Shown here in pieces: positions 7,691 through 15,402 of a stretch of 64,000 bases of DNA. This DNA is from Bacillota bacterium. GTDB lineage: Bacteria; Bacillota; Sulfobacillia; Sulfobacillales; Sulfobacillaceae. Under the pieces are notes generated by a model that worked only from the letters and a program-made list of their open reading frames with translations, was not told where the DNA came from and searched no databases. Made by a program: the position numbers and the translations under genes. The stretch covers positions 62,001 through 126,000 of the forward strand of contig JAPNUO010000003.1 in NCBI GenBank assembly GCA_026627065.1, read 5' to 3'. Every line of letters starts with the position of its first letter. The first letter of the stretch is position 1.

Positions 7691-8926
7691 TCATAATTCA
7701 GCATGTTGCTCGCCCTCGCTATTTAAGAAATTTAGAGAAAGCACGCATATTAATATGTTAGTGAACAGCATTACGGAACAAATCAATAATGGCAGATATG
7801 GCGCCACAATGCGCCATAGCAAACCACCTATCACCATCCATACAGCGGCCATGATGTTCGCAGCATTCGACATGGCGACAAACGCACGGTTTAATTCGGT
7901 TTGCGGGACATGTATCTGTAACCACGTCTGCCCTTGTTGCTGGTAATACTCCATACCCAAGATGCAAAGAGTGTATGAAAGAAAGTATACAGGCGCCTTT
8001 TGTGTAAACGGCATACCAAGAAGCCCAACACCACACACGCTAAGTCCCCATGCCATTTTCGCGACCGAAGGTTGTGCGAGGCGCACGACGTTCAGGCGCA
8101 GCACAAATCCCAGAAGCATCGAGGCCACCGCCGTAAGTGTGAGAATCACCGAAATTGTCATTACATCAAAATGATGTGCTGATCTCATGAGAAACACGTT
8201 GAAGCCAGATACAAACGCAAAGACCCCACTCGATAAGGCGTTGACCATGAGCATTCGGCGCACATCCGGCGGACCTTCGTACCGCCACCTCCATAAATCG
8301 CATAACTGGTACGAAGACCGCCGTGATTCCTCTTTGGTCCGCTGCAAGCGGACGGCAAACACGACCACTACGCCCATAACAACAAACGATAAGACGTCCA
8401 GCCACAGTGCCATGCGAAGATGCAAGTGGGCGATTACAACACCGGCCGCCAGGGGGCCTAAGAGCCGCGCCGTGGATTCCATCAATTGAATCTCGGCGTT
8501 GGCCGCCGCCAACCGATCGCGATCGCGAAACAAGGTCGTGAGGGAGAACCGATTGACGCGATTGACCATGGAAGCGAGATGAAGGAGAAACATCGAAACG
8601 AGAAGGAGAAACGGAAAGAACGTCTTATTCGCCATCGAAGCCACCACGCCGACGACAGCGACTGCCTGCACTACATGCACCGAAAGCATCATCGTCCTCC
8701 GACTGTGCCGGTCGGTCAGATGGGCGCCAAGTGGTCCGCCAACCCAGTTCGCAACGTACTGGAGCGCGTTGGCGAAGGAAAGCAAAGGCGCTCCGTAGCC
8801 CATGCTTTGCACCACCAGGGGCAGTGCGACGAGAAACAGCTTATCACCAACCCGAGAGAAAAAGCGGCCGACTAAAAATGCGTGAAAGGAATCGAACGGA
8901 ATGCGTTTTGAGAGTGTGCTTTTCAT
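7691..8926 (-). CDS. MFS-family transporter (likely efflux)
   Basis: A 411-residue protein with about twelve hydrophobic segments. After the first membrane helix (FLVGRFFSRVGDKLFLVALP) the cytoplasmic loop LTDRHSRRTMM corresponds to the G-x-x-x-D-R-x-G-R-R motif of the major facilitator superfamily. The RFFSRVGDKLF start and long central loop resemble drug or macrolide exporters of the MFS_3 type, but no substrate can be named. ATG 8926 has GGGGA seven bases upstream; a TTG at 8932 is possible. The gene is visibly lower in GC than its neighbours and stands alone, suggesting recent acquisition. Confidence 0.75.
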   Translation of the reverse strand: MKSTLSKRIPFDSFHAFLVGRFFSRVGDKLFLVALPLVVQSMGYGAPLLSFANALQYVANWVGGPLGAHLTDRHSRRTMMLSVHVVQAVAVVGVVASMANKTFFPFLLLVSMFLLHLASMVNRVNRFSLTTLFRDRDRLAAANAEIQLMESTARLLGPLAAGVVIAHLHLRMALWLDVLSFVVMGVVVVFAVRLQRTKEESRRSSYQLCDLWRWRYEGPPDVRRMLMVNALSSGVFAFVSGFNVFLMRSAHHFDVMTISVILTLTAVASMLLGFVLRLNVVRLAQPSVAKMAWGLSVCGVGLLGMPFTQKAPVYFLSYTLCILGMEYYQQQGQTWLQIHVPQTELNRAFVAMSNAANIMAAVWMVIGGLLWRIVAPYLPLLICSVMLFTNILICVLSLNFLNSEGEQHAEL

Positions 8927-9036
8927 TCCCAATCCCCACGTAGAAATTGTTTAGAACCTATTGCCTGCGAGTTTAAAGACACGTCTGGTTAAAGCGTTGA
9001 ATCGCAGCACTAGATCAAGTCCTGAAGTTGGTGTGG

Positions 9037-9060
9037 GTATGATGGGAATCAAGCCCCGGG
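9037..9060. repeat. IS110 element left inverted repeat
   Basis: GTATGATGGGAATCAAG followed by CCCCGGG. Its reverse complement matches the right repeat at 10641-10664 with three mismatches. Confidence 0.75.
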
Positions 9061-9134
9061 GTGCGGCGCAGGAATCGGCGGGGCCACCGTCGAATGTTGC
9101 CGGGACCTCGTGGGTGGATTCGTGCGATGTCGCG

Positions 9135-9211
9135 GAGCGGAACGGCTCGGTTTTTTACATGGACCTGCCCTCGATGCAGCGGTTCGCTTGGTGTGTGAGT
9201 GAGTTCCGCTC
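9135..9211 (+). other. Inverted repeat in the left non-coding end of the IS110 element
   Basis: GAGCGGAAC (9135-9143) pairs perfectly with GTTCCGCTC (9203-9211) across a 59-base loop that includes a TTTTTT run. It is a second candidate location for the guide RNA of the element, or part of the transposase mRNA leader. Confidence 0.35.
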
Positions 9212-9327
9212 GGCGCACCGCCCACATGAGCCGGCTGCGACCGGAGACTCGGATACGTGAATGCCAACAGGCACGGAATCAGCCAGACATTGCATCCCCG
9301 GGATCACTGGGAAGGGAGGATATCCGC

Positions 9328-10491
9328 ATGACGCAATTTATGGGACTCGATCTGCACAAAAATTATATCCATGGGTATGTGTTTCAACCGGGGCAAAAAG
9401 GGACGCATTTCCGGTTCCTCAACAGTCCCGAAGACTGGGCACACTTTGTGGCGACGCGGCTCACCCCAGAGACCGCCGTGGCCATCGAAGCCACCGGAAA
9501 TGCGTTCACGATCTATGATCGCCTGATCGACCACGCCGGTCAAGTGGCGGTCATTCATCCCGCCGGGCTGCGGAGCCTGGGCGGCGGGCGGCACACGGAT
9601 CGGCTGGACGCGGAGCGCTTGGCCCAGCTCATGGCGCTCGGCACCTCTGCCCGCGTGCAGGTGTGGGTGCCGCCCGCCGAGGTGCGGGCGATCCGCGCGT
9701 TAATTGCCCAAGTCCGGGCGTGTCAGCAACAAGAAACCGCGTGGCGCAATCGCGCACGGAATCTCTTGATTCGGGCCGGGTATGCGGTGCCGCGGGCGGT
9801 GTCCGTGCAGGACTGGTTGGCGGCGCACGGGGCCGAGCTCGACGAGACCCTGCAGGTCCTGTTGACTAGTGCCTTGACGATGGCCGAGCAGGCCGCGCAG
9901 GAAGGCGAGCGCTTGCGGGGCGAGATCCTGCGGCGGTTGGCGGGGCGGCCCGAGATGGCCTGGCTCTGGAGTGTGCCCGGTCTCGGGGCGTGGACGGCTG
10001 CGGTGGTCTGGGCTTGGCTGGGGGATCCGCTTCGCTTTCGGACCGCCCGCCAAGTCGGGCGGTATGCCGGGCTGGATCCCCGCGTCCATCAATCGGGCGA
10101 AGCCGATTGGCGCGGGCATATCAGCCACCAGGGGCCGGCGATTCTGCGTCATGTCCTGGTGGAAGCGGCTTGGTGGGCGATTCGGGCAAAGGACACCCCG
10201 CTGCGCCCGTTCTATGACCGGGTCTTGCCGCGCCTCGGCAAACGGCGGGCGATTGTCGCGGTGGCCCGCAAGCTCCTCCTCGCCGCGTGGCGCGTCTGGC
10301 GGGAGCAACGCCTGGCGCGCGAAGTCGATCGGCGGCGCTATCAGAAAAAACTCAGCGCCATTCGGGTCACCCTGCGGACGCTCCCGCCCTATCCGTTGGC
10401 GGAGCGGCTCCAGACCTTGACGGGCGCGGCCCCCGCGACGCCGGCCGACGCGGCGGGGGCCGCTCGCGGGCAACCCGCCTTATCGGCCTAA
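9328..10491 (+). CDS. IS110-family transposase (DEDD recombinase)
   Basis: A 387-residue protein with both IS110 domains. The N-terminal RuvC-like part has GLDLHKN (first Asp), AIEATGN (Glu) and HTDRLDAERLA (paired Asp), giving the DEDD set. A coiled region of about residues 115-230 follows. The C-terminal Transposase_20 part has WSVPGLGAWTAAVVWAWLGD, FRTARQVGRYAGLDP and HQSGE, where the family's serine is found. Enzymes of this family recombine donor and target DNA under the direction of a bridge RNA. ATG 9328 has GGGAGGA eight bases upstream; the frame is intact, so the element may still be active. Confidence 0.92.
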   Translation: MTQFMGLDLHKNYIHGYVFQPGQKGTHFRFLNSPEDWAHFVATRLTPETAVAIEATGNAFTIYDRLIDHAGQVAVIHPAGLRSLGGGRHTDRLDAERLAQLMALGTSARVQVWVPPAEVRAIRALIAQVRACQQQETAWRNRARNLLIRAGYAVPRAVSVQDWLAAHGAELDETLQVLLTSALTMAEQAAQEGERLRGEILRRLAGRPEMAWLWSVPGLGAWTAAVVWAWLGDPLRFRTARQVGRYAGLDPRVHQSGEADWRGHISHQGPAILRHVLVEAAWWAIRAKDTPLRPFYDRVLPRLGKRRAIVAVARKLLLAAWRVWREQRLAREVDRRRYQKKLSAIRVTLRTLPPYPLAERLQTLTGAAPATPADAAGAARGQPALSA

Positions 10492-10523
10492 GCGGGACCG
10501 CGAGCCGGGCCCGACCCCATGGT

Positions 10524-10600
10524 CGCAGACGGGCGCCCTCGGGCCAGGCATCCCTCACGGGCGGCTAGCGCCGGCCTGGCCCTGCGGGCGCCCGTCTGCG
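10524..10600 (+). ncRNA. Candidate bridge-RNA hairpin in the right end of the IS110 element
   Basis: A long hairpin: 15 bp (CGCAGACGGGCGCCC / GGGCGCCCGTCTGCG), a small internal loop (TC opposite TGC), then 9 bp (GGGCCAGGC / GCCTGGCCC) and a 24-base loop. It lies 32 bases after the transposase stop, inside the element. In IS1111-type elements the bridge RNA is encoded in the right non-coding end. The hairpin is seen directly; that it is a bridge RNA is inference, and it could also act as a terminator-like structure. Confidence 0.45.
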
Positions 10601-10640
10601 GGGGGGACATCAAGCCCGGCCCGGTGAGCAGTTTCTTCAG

Positions 10641-10664
10641 CCCGGGTCTTGACTCCCACCATAC
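10641..10664. repeat. IS110 element right inverted repeat
   Basis: CCCGGGTCTTGACTCCC followed by ACCATAC. Inverted relative to 9037-9060 with 21 of 24 positions matching. Confidence 0.75.
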
Positions 10665-10697
10665 GTGTAAATTTCCCCTCTCTGGCGAGCGCGTTAT

Positions 10698-10890
10698 TTA
10701 ACTGACTTGACCCAGTGGGAGCGCCGCCGGGTGCTCTTTCTGCGCCTGCCGCCAGGCCTCGTAGTCGGCCATGTCGAAGTACTGGGGACCCGTCTGCCAC
10801 TTCTCGTCGATCTCCATCAGGAGTGCGCCGATTAACCGCAACGTGGAGCGGGTGCGCATTCCTGATGCCGTCTGGCACGATGAATTTCCC
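10698..10890 (-). pseudogene. IS256-family transposase, C-terminal relic
   Basis: The minus-strand frame STLRLIGALLMEIDEKWQTG, then PQYFDMADYEAWRQAQ, matches the end of mutator/IS256 transposases (LLRLxGALLxExxxxWxxGRRYF). Just upstream, EIHR-like codons appear in another frame, so the relic is frameshifted. Only about 65 codons remain. It lies directly downstream of a sugar permease gene on the same strand and may mark where the rest of that operon was lost. Confidence 0.65.
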
Positions 10891-10931
10891 ACCGACCCCA
10901 TCGTGCGAGGCGTTGCAGCAGGAGGCTGAGT

Positions 10932-11810
10932 TTACTCTTGGAGTCCAGAGGTCCGACTCATCCCGCGGAGAATGTGTTTTTGCAGGGCGACAAAAATGGC
11001 TATAAGCGGCATGGTGGCCATCAATCCGGCGGCAGAAAGACGGCGCCAGTCGACTGATTGGGAGCTCATCAGCCGTTGCACGGCCACTTCGATGGGTTGC
11101 ACGTTGTGGCTTACTGTGACAATTAAGGGCCATTGAAAGGAATTCCAGCATCCGATGCCAATATACAGGCCGATGGTCAATAACACGGGTTTGGCGAGCG
11201 GCAATACCACGGACCACAAGAATTGGAGGTGGCTAGCCCCGTCAATGCGGGCCGCATCCCAGTAACTCGTTGGCAATGTCAGAAAGAACTGGCGCAACAA
11301 AAAGACGCCAAAGACAGATCCGCCAAACGGCAAAATCTGGGCCCATAATGTGTTTAAGAGATGCATTTGGTGCAGAATCACATAGTTGGGAATGAGGAGC
11401 GCTTCGCTGGGCACCATCAGTACGATGAGGGTGACGAAAAAGAGAGCCTGACGACCGGGAAACTTTAGATAAACAAAGGCATAGGCTGCTAAGACACTGG
11501 TCGTGAGGGCAATGGCGACGGTAATTCCCGTAATCAAGGCGGTATTGCGAAAATACATTGACCAGTGCGCCATGTGCCACATGGCTACATAGGGGTGAAA
11601 GTCAAAGTCCGGGATGAGATGCGGGGGAAAGCGAAAGACGTCGGCTCGCGTGTCGACGGAAGTGACAAAGGCGATGTACAGTGGCAGTAAAAACCAGAGG
11701 GCCACTATAAGCCCTGCCAGGGCGCGAAGTCCACGAGCTCCATACGTTGTGATTGCAAGCGACCTCGCTGCGTGAGGATTCTTGCGGTCTCTCACTGGTA
11801 AAACACCCAC
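10932..11810 (-). CDS. ABC sugar transporter permease, MalG/UgpE type
   Basis: About 290 residues with six hydrophobic segments. The cytoplasmic EAA loop that contacts the ATPase reads YWDAARIDGASHLQFLWSVV followed by LPLAKPV, as in the second permease of carbohydrate importers (CUT1 class). It forms the membrane channel with the permease encoded just upstream; the two genes overlap by 19 bases. The annotated start is GTG 11810; a GTG five codons in (11795) has a better-spaced AAGGTGGG. The operon has no ATPase gene, so it probably shares an MsmX-like ATPase from elsewhere. Confidence 0.88.
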   Translation of the reverse strand: MGVLPVRDRKNPHAARSLAITTYGARGLRALAGLIVALWFLLPLYIAFVTSVDTRADVFRFPPHLIPDFDFHPYVAMWHMAHWSMYFRNTALITGITVAIALTTSVLAAYAFVYLKFPGRQALFFVTLIVLMVPSEALLIPNYVILHQMHLLNTLWAQILPFGGSVFGVFLLRQFFLTLPTSYWDAARIDGASHLQFLWSVVLPLAKPVLLTIGLYIGIGCWNSFQWPLIVTVSHNVQPIEVAVQRLMSSQSVDWRRLSAAGLMATMPLIAIFVALQKHILRGMSRTSGLQE

Positions 11811-12739
11811 CTTCGGGAGAGCCAGGTTTGAATGAGTGTCAAGGCTAAGAGCATGACGACGAGCACCAGGGCCATAGCTGCCGCGTAAGAAAAGTGGTAA
11901 TAATTAAACGCCGTTTGATAGATCAAAAGGATGAGGGTTAATGTGGCATTTTCCGGGCCGCCGGCCTGAGCTTGCGTGCCAGTCAACGCGAATATTTGTG
12001 AAAAGGCTTGCAAGGTTCCAATCGTCGTGATGATGGTCAAAAAGAACAAGGTGGGAGAAATGAGCGGCAGAATAATGCGACGAAAACGTGTCCACCCGGT
12101 AGCGCCGTCGAGTGCTGCTGCCTCGAGGACTTGACGGGGGACATTGCTCAGGGCCGAGATGACGATAACGACGTCAAACCCGAGGCCATGCCATAACGAG
12201 TACAGGGCGATGGAAGGCATGGCCATTTGCGGGCTTAGGAGCCATTCGGACTCAGGCAAATGCAGCCAGTGGAGAATGGCATTCAAAATCCCGTACTGCG
12301 GGTTAAACATCCACAGCCAGCCAATGGACGTTGCCACGATGGGTGTGACATAAGGTAACAGGACCACGGTACGAAGAAATGCATAATACTTTGTTCGCTC
12401 TCCGATCAAGACGGCAATAGCGACTGCACCTATCAAGGTCGCCGGGATCATATAGACGGCGAAAACGATGGTGTTTCGAAGCGCCTGCCAAAAAATTGGA
12501 TAGGTAAGCGCTTCCTTGAAATCGGTCAGTCCGCCAAAGGTGGTATGGACACCCATGAGGTGATAGTGATAAAAGCCCAAAACCAAGGACAAACCGGCGG
12601 GAACGTAGGTGAACGTGACCAAGAACGCAAACAACGGGAGTAAAAACAGGCCCGCTGTCAGCCATGTCCGTCGTCGAGAGGTGAGTGTCTGGCGACCTGT
12701 CGTCGTGGCGGCGCGAACAACCATCGGTTGGTTCATCAC
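11792..12739 (-). CDS. ABC sugar transporter permease, MalF/UgpA type
   Basis: A 315-residue membrane protein with six predicted helices after a basic N-terminal tail. The EAA loop reads VPRQVLEAAALDGATGWTRF followed by RRIILPLISP, typical of the first permease in CUT1 sugar importers. It pairs with the neighbouring MalG-type permease in the inner membrane. The gene follows the substrate-binding protein gene by 56 bases on the same strand. The substrate is unknown; sugars or glycerol-3-phosphate are the usual cargo of this class. Confidence 0.88.
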   Translation of the reverse strand: MMNQPMVVRAATTTGRQTLTSRRRTWLTAGLFLLPLFAFLVTFTYVPAGLSLVLGFYHYHLMGVHTTFGGLTDFKEALTYPIFWQALRNTIVFAVYMIPATLIGAVAIAVLIGERTKYYAFLRTVVLLPYVTPIVATSIGWLWMFNPQYGILNAILHWLHLPESEWLLSPQMAMPSIALYSLWHGLGFDVVIVISALSNVPRQVLEAAALDGATGWTRFRRIILPLISPTLFFLTIITTIGTLQAFSQIFALTGTQAQAGGPENATLTLILLIYQTAFNYYHFSYAAAMALVLVVMLLALTLIQTWLSRRWVFYQ

Positions 12740-12795
12740 GACTGCTCCTTTTCCCCGTGCGGATTTTACGTCCCGCCGGTTTGTCTGAATGGCCG

Positions 12796-14106
12796 CTACG
12801 GCTTGATACGGCCTGATAAATACTGGGTGCCGATTTGGGTCATTTCTCGCACGGCGCTTGCCACGCTAATTTGGCCATTGAGGGCTTTGTCGAATGGAGT
12901 CTCCATGGCTGCCTTAGATGCTTCGAAGTTGGGATTGCGTGGTTTGTACCACCAATACGCGGGGTTGCTGAAGCTGGCCGCCTCAGCCGGATGTGTTCGA
13001 TAAAAGGGGAGCATGAGGCGATATTCAGCTGGCCCGAGCGGCAAGTAGTTGGTGTGTTCATCCCAGTAAACATTGGTTTGGGGGGAGGAAAGATATTTGA
13101 TAAAGGTCCACGAGGCCGCTTTTTGGGCCCGGGTGCCCACATTGAACATGGCCAGCGAGGCGCCATTAATGTATTGGTAGGAGTGACCGGAGGCACCTGA
13201 GGGCGCTGAGACCCCACCCATAACGAATTTTCCTCCCACCGAACTTTTATCGTAGGTATACCCCGCTGACGCGTCAATGAGCATGCCGACATCGCCAGTC
13301 CCAAAATCCAACTGATATTGGTATCCAGTCGTACGAATCATCCAACCCTTTTGGATCCATTCCCTCAACATGGCGAGAACTTGTTCGGCAGGGCGGTTGA
13401 CTAAGGCATAGCGGGTCCGATGGGTTTTTGTGGCAAACACAGTACCGCCTTCTGACGTAACCATGTCAAAGTACTGGCGCAGTGACGGAGTCCAGGCGAT
13501 TCCATGGTATTGGGGCCCCAACGCCGTAATCTTTGCCGCATCCTGGCCCACCTGCGCCCATGTCTTCGGAGGCGAAGTGATCCCCGCTTTTTTGAACAAT
13601 GATTCGTTGTAATATATCACTAGTAACGACTTTTTTTCCAAAGGCATCAGATACTGTGCACCGTTGGGTTCTTTCATGTCATTCCAGACGACGGGGTAAT
13701 AATCGTTTGCGATTTGGGCCTTCGTCAGACCATCTGGGCCGGAAATCCAGCTGTTCAGCTTGACCAGCGCGCCGGCTTGAATTAATTCTGGAACAACCCA
13801 TTGGCTGAGCATGCCCACGTTGGGTGCCTGCCCGGCTTCAAAGGCTGCGAGCCCATGGTGAGATGCGCCAATGGGCCTAAACGTCACATGAATGGCGGGA
13901 TGCGTCTTGTTAAACTGGCGCACCTCGGCGACGACTGCTGCATAAAGAGCCCCCGAGGAATGTCCGGCCCAATAAGTGATGTGAACGACCTTGCGGGGGC
14001 TTGCGGTTGGGTGAGGGGCAGCATTGGCAGGGCTGCCGATAACGGTGGCGAAAGCGGTGGCCAGGGCGAACCCTGAGTTGACCATCCAGAACTGTCTCCG
14101 TTTCAA
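12796..14106 (-). CDS. ABC sugar transporter substrate-binding protein
   Basis: A 436-residue secreted protein starting at TTG 14106, with GGAGGAGG eight bases upstream. The N terminus MKRRQFWMVNSGFALATAFA leads into a signal peptide ending near SPANAAP; no lipobox Cys is seen, which is unusual for a Gram-positive. The mature part has the solute-binding family 1 pattern: ITYWAGHSSG at the start, QAPNVGMLSQW, NESLFKKAGI-PKTWAQV (hinge helix) and a C-terminal NPNFEASKAAMETPFDKALN. It is the first gene of the operon with the two permeases and would capture a carbohydrate outside the membrane. Confidence 0.88.
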   Translation of the reverse strand: MKRRQFWMVNSGFALATAFATVIGSPANAAPHPTASPRKVVHITYWAGHSSGALYAAVVAEVRQFNKTHPAIHVTFRPIGASHHGLAAFEAGQAPNVGMLSQWVVPELIQAGALVKLNSWISGPDGLTKAQIANDYYPVVWNDMKEPNGAQYLMPLEKKSLLVIYYNESLFKKAGITSPPKTWAQVGQDAAKITALGPQYHGIAWTPSLRQYFDMVTSEGGTVFATKTHRTRYALVNRPAEQVLAMLREWIQKGWMIRTTGYQYQLDFGTGDVGMLIDASAGYTYDKSSVGGKFVMGGVSAPSGASGHSYQYINGASLAMFNVGTRAQKAASWTFIKYLSSPQTNVYWDEHTNYLPLGPAEYRLMLPFYRTHPAEAASFSNPAYWWYKPRNPNFEASKAAMETPFDKALNGQISVASAVREMTQIGTQYLSGRIKP

Positions 14107-14836
14107 GGAATGTGCCTCCTCCGTGTTCTTTGTCTTGGTGAAATACCGCTCATTGCGGCTGCCGGGAACGCTTTGATTGAACAGGATAGTGACCCTGACA
14201 CCAACACCGTACAGCCTTTTGTCGCTTGGGGGGTTAACCTCGGGGCAAAATTGCGTTAAGACAGGCTAAAACTGCCAAAACATGACTCACCTCACAGAGT
14301 TGCCGTAGGCGCACCCTGCCCTCGTCCCGAACTCCCGTTGTGAAATGTGAGGAAAAAGCCATGTGTTTGGTGTGCGTCTTAGGCAGGTGTCTTTAACGGC
14401 CTGGCATTGCCCGAGGCGATGGAATGAGGAGGCGGTTTTGGTAAGTCGCCCGGCTGCTCGTGGGGTGGCAGGCCGCGGATCAATCTGCGACATTGGCAAC
14501 TCGACACGGGGTTGGGGATCTCGGGCGGTGATCGTAGCTCGCAATATTCGGCTGCACCCAGACAGCGGAACCATTGAATAATTCCCCGGAAGGCCACGGG
14601 GATGGAAAACGTCCTGGCTCAAGATTTCGCGTGAGCGGGAAGGCTGGGCGACCACGACAAGTCGTCGGTCCGGTTCGTCGGATCTGCTTGAATGCGTCGG
14701 GGCTGTTACTTGAAGGGCGGCTTGAGGGAAGCCTGCGTTGACGCCGATGACCGCGTGTGTGCCGGTGAGTCATGAATTGCTGACTCTTGATCGATCCAAC
14801 ACCGCTATCATGACATCGAAAGATCTTCTCGCATTA
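14107..14836. other. Long intergenic region, no gene recognised
   Basis: About 730 bases between the divergent sugar importer and rubrerythrin operons. It must hold the minus-strand promoter of the importer near 14150-14230, but no clear -35/-10 pair stands out. Open frames on either strand (for example around 14290-14650) resemble nothing I know and lack ribosome sites. Confidence 0.5.
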
Positions 14837-14873
14837 TTGACAATCACTCGTTGCTATATTAGACTCAGTCTTA
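14837..14873 (+). promoter_or_regulatory. Promoter and operator of the rubrerythrin operon
   Basis: TTGACA (14837-14842) and TAGACT (14860-14865) are 17 bases apart. A nearly perfect palindrome, TTAGACT-C-AGTCTTA (14859-14873), overlaps the -10. A repressor bound there would block the promoter. A PerR/Fur-like regulator is encoded at the end of the operon and is the obvious candidate, although the palindrome is not a standard PerR box. Confidence 0.6.
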
Positions 14874-14910
14874 GTTAACAATCATCCTTAAATTGAAAGG
14901 GGAGCACGTC

Positions 14911-15333
14911 ATGCCGAGTTTATTGAATACGAAAACGCACCAGAATCTGAAAGAGGGGTTTGCAGGAGAGTCGCAGGCCAACCGCCGTTATCTCTACTTT
15001 GCCCAAAAGGCAGACATCGAAGGAAGGCCGGACATTGCCGGGTTGTTTCGCGATGTGGCCGAGGGCGAAACCGGCCACGCGTTTGGGCACTTTGAGTTTC
15101 TTGCTGAAGTAGGCGACCCGGTGACGGGCGTGCCGGTCGGCACGACCGAGCAGAACCTCAAGAGCGCCATCGAAGGCGAAACCTATGAATACACCCAAAT
15201 GTATCCGGGATTTGCTAAGACGGCCCGCGAAGAGGGATTTGACGAGATCGCCGAATGGTTTGAAACCTTGGCCCGCGCCGAGAAGAGCCACGCCGGACGG
15301 TTCCAAAAAGGGTTGGAGAGTCTGGAAGACTAA
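14911..15333 (+). CDS. Rubrerythrin (erythrin type, no rubredoxin domain)
   Basis: A 140-residue four-helix diiron protein. The ligands fall in the expected places: Glu20 ([15 protein letters not shown]), Glu53 and His56 ([10 protein letters not shown]), Glu90 and Glu93 (EGETYEY), Glu124 and His127 ([11 protein letters not shown]). It would reduce hydrogen peroxide to water in the cytosol. The C-terminal rubredoxin-type iron domain of classical rubrerythrin is absent, as in sulerythrin, so it needs an external electron donor. ATG 14911 has AAAGGGGAG upstream. It leads an operon with an Fe-S oxidoreductase, a DUF3501 protein and a PerR-like regulator. Confidence 0.93.
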   Translation: MPSLLNTKTHQNLKEGFAGESQANRRYLYFAQKADIEGRPDIAGLFRDVAEGETGHAFGHFEFLAEVGDPVTGVPVGTTEQNLKSAIEGETYEYTQMYPGFAKTAREEGFDEIAEWFETLARAEKSHAGRFQKGLESLED

Positions 15334-15342
15334 CCTGATGGC

Positions 15343-15360
15343 CGGGGGCGAAAGCCCCCG
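15343..15360 (+). terminator. GNRA-loop hairpin after rubrerythrin (attenuator or mRNA-stabilising)
   Basis: CGGGGGC-GAAA-GCCCCCG: a 7-bp perfect stem with a GAAA tetraloop ten bases after the stop. No immediate T-run follows, so it is more likely to protect the rubrerythrin mRNA end or give partial termination, leaving less message for the downstream genes. Confidence 0.5.
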
Positions 15361-15402
15361 ACGATCATTTTGCCGCCAGCACGGCGTGGAGAGGAGAGCG
15401 CG

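Larger units (their letters stand above)
9037..10664 (+). mobile_element. IS110-family insertion sequence (IS1111-like), apparently complete
   Basis: One transposase gene lies between imperfect inverted repeats of 24 bases (left 9037-9060, right 10641-10664, 21 of 24 matching). Such repeats near the ends are typical of the IS1111 subgroup, whereas the IS110 subgroup usually lacks them. Non-coding flanks are about 290 bases on the left and 170 on the right. The element sits between the MFS gene and an IS256 relic; the sequence just outside the right repeat (GTGTAAATTTCCCC) resembles an IS256-type end. Exact tips cannot be fixed because IS110 elements make no reliable target duplication. Confidence 0.8.

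Noticed and set aside
15343..15360. True intrinsic terminator splitting the rubrerythrin operon
   Set aside because: The hairpin is strong but lacks a T-run, and the downstream genes have no other visible promoter; kept as attenuator or stabiliser.
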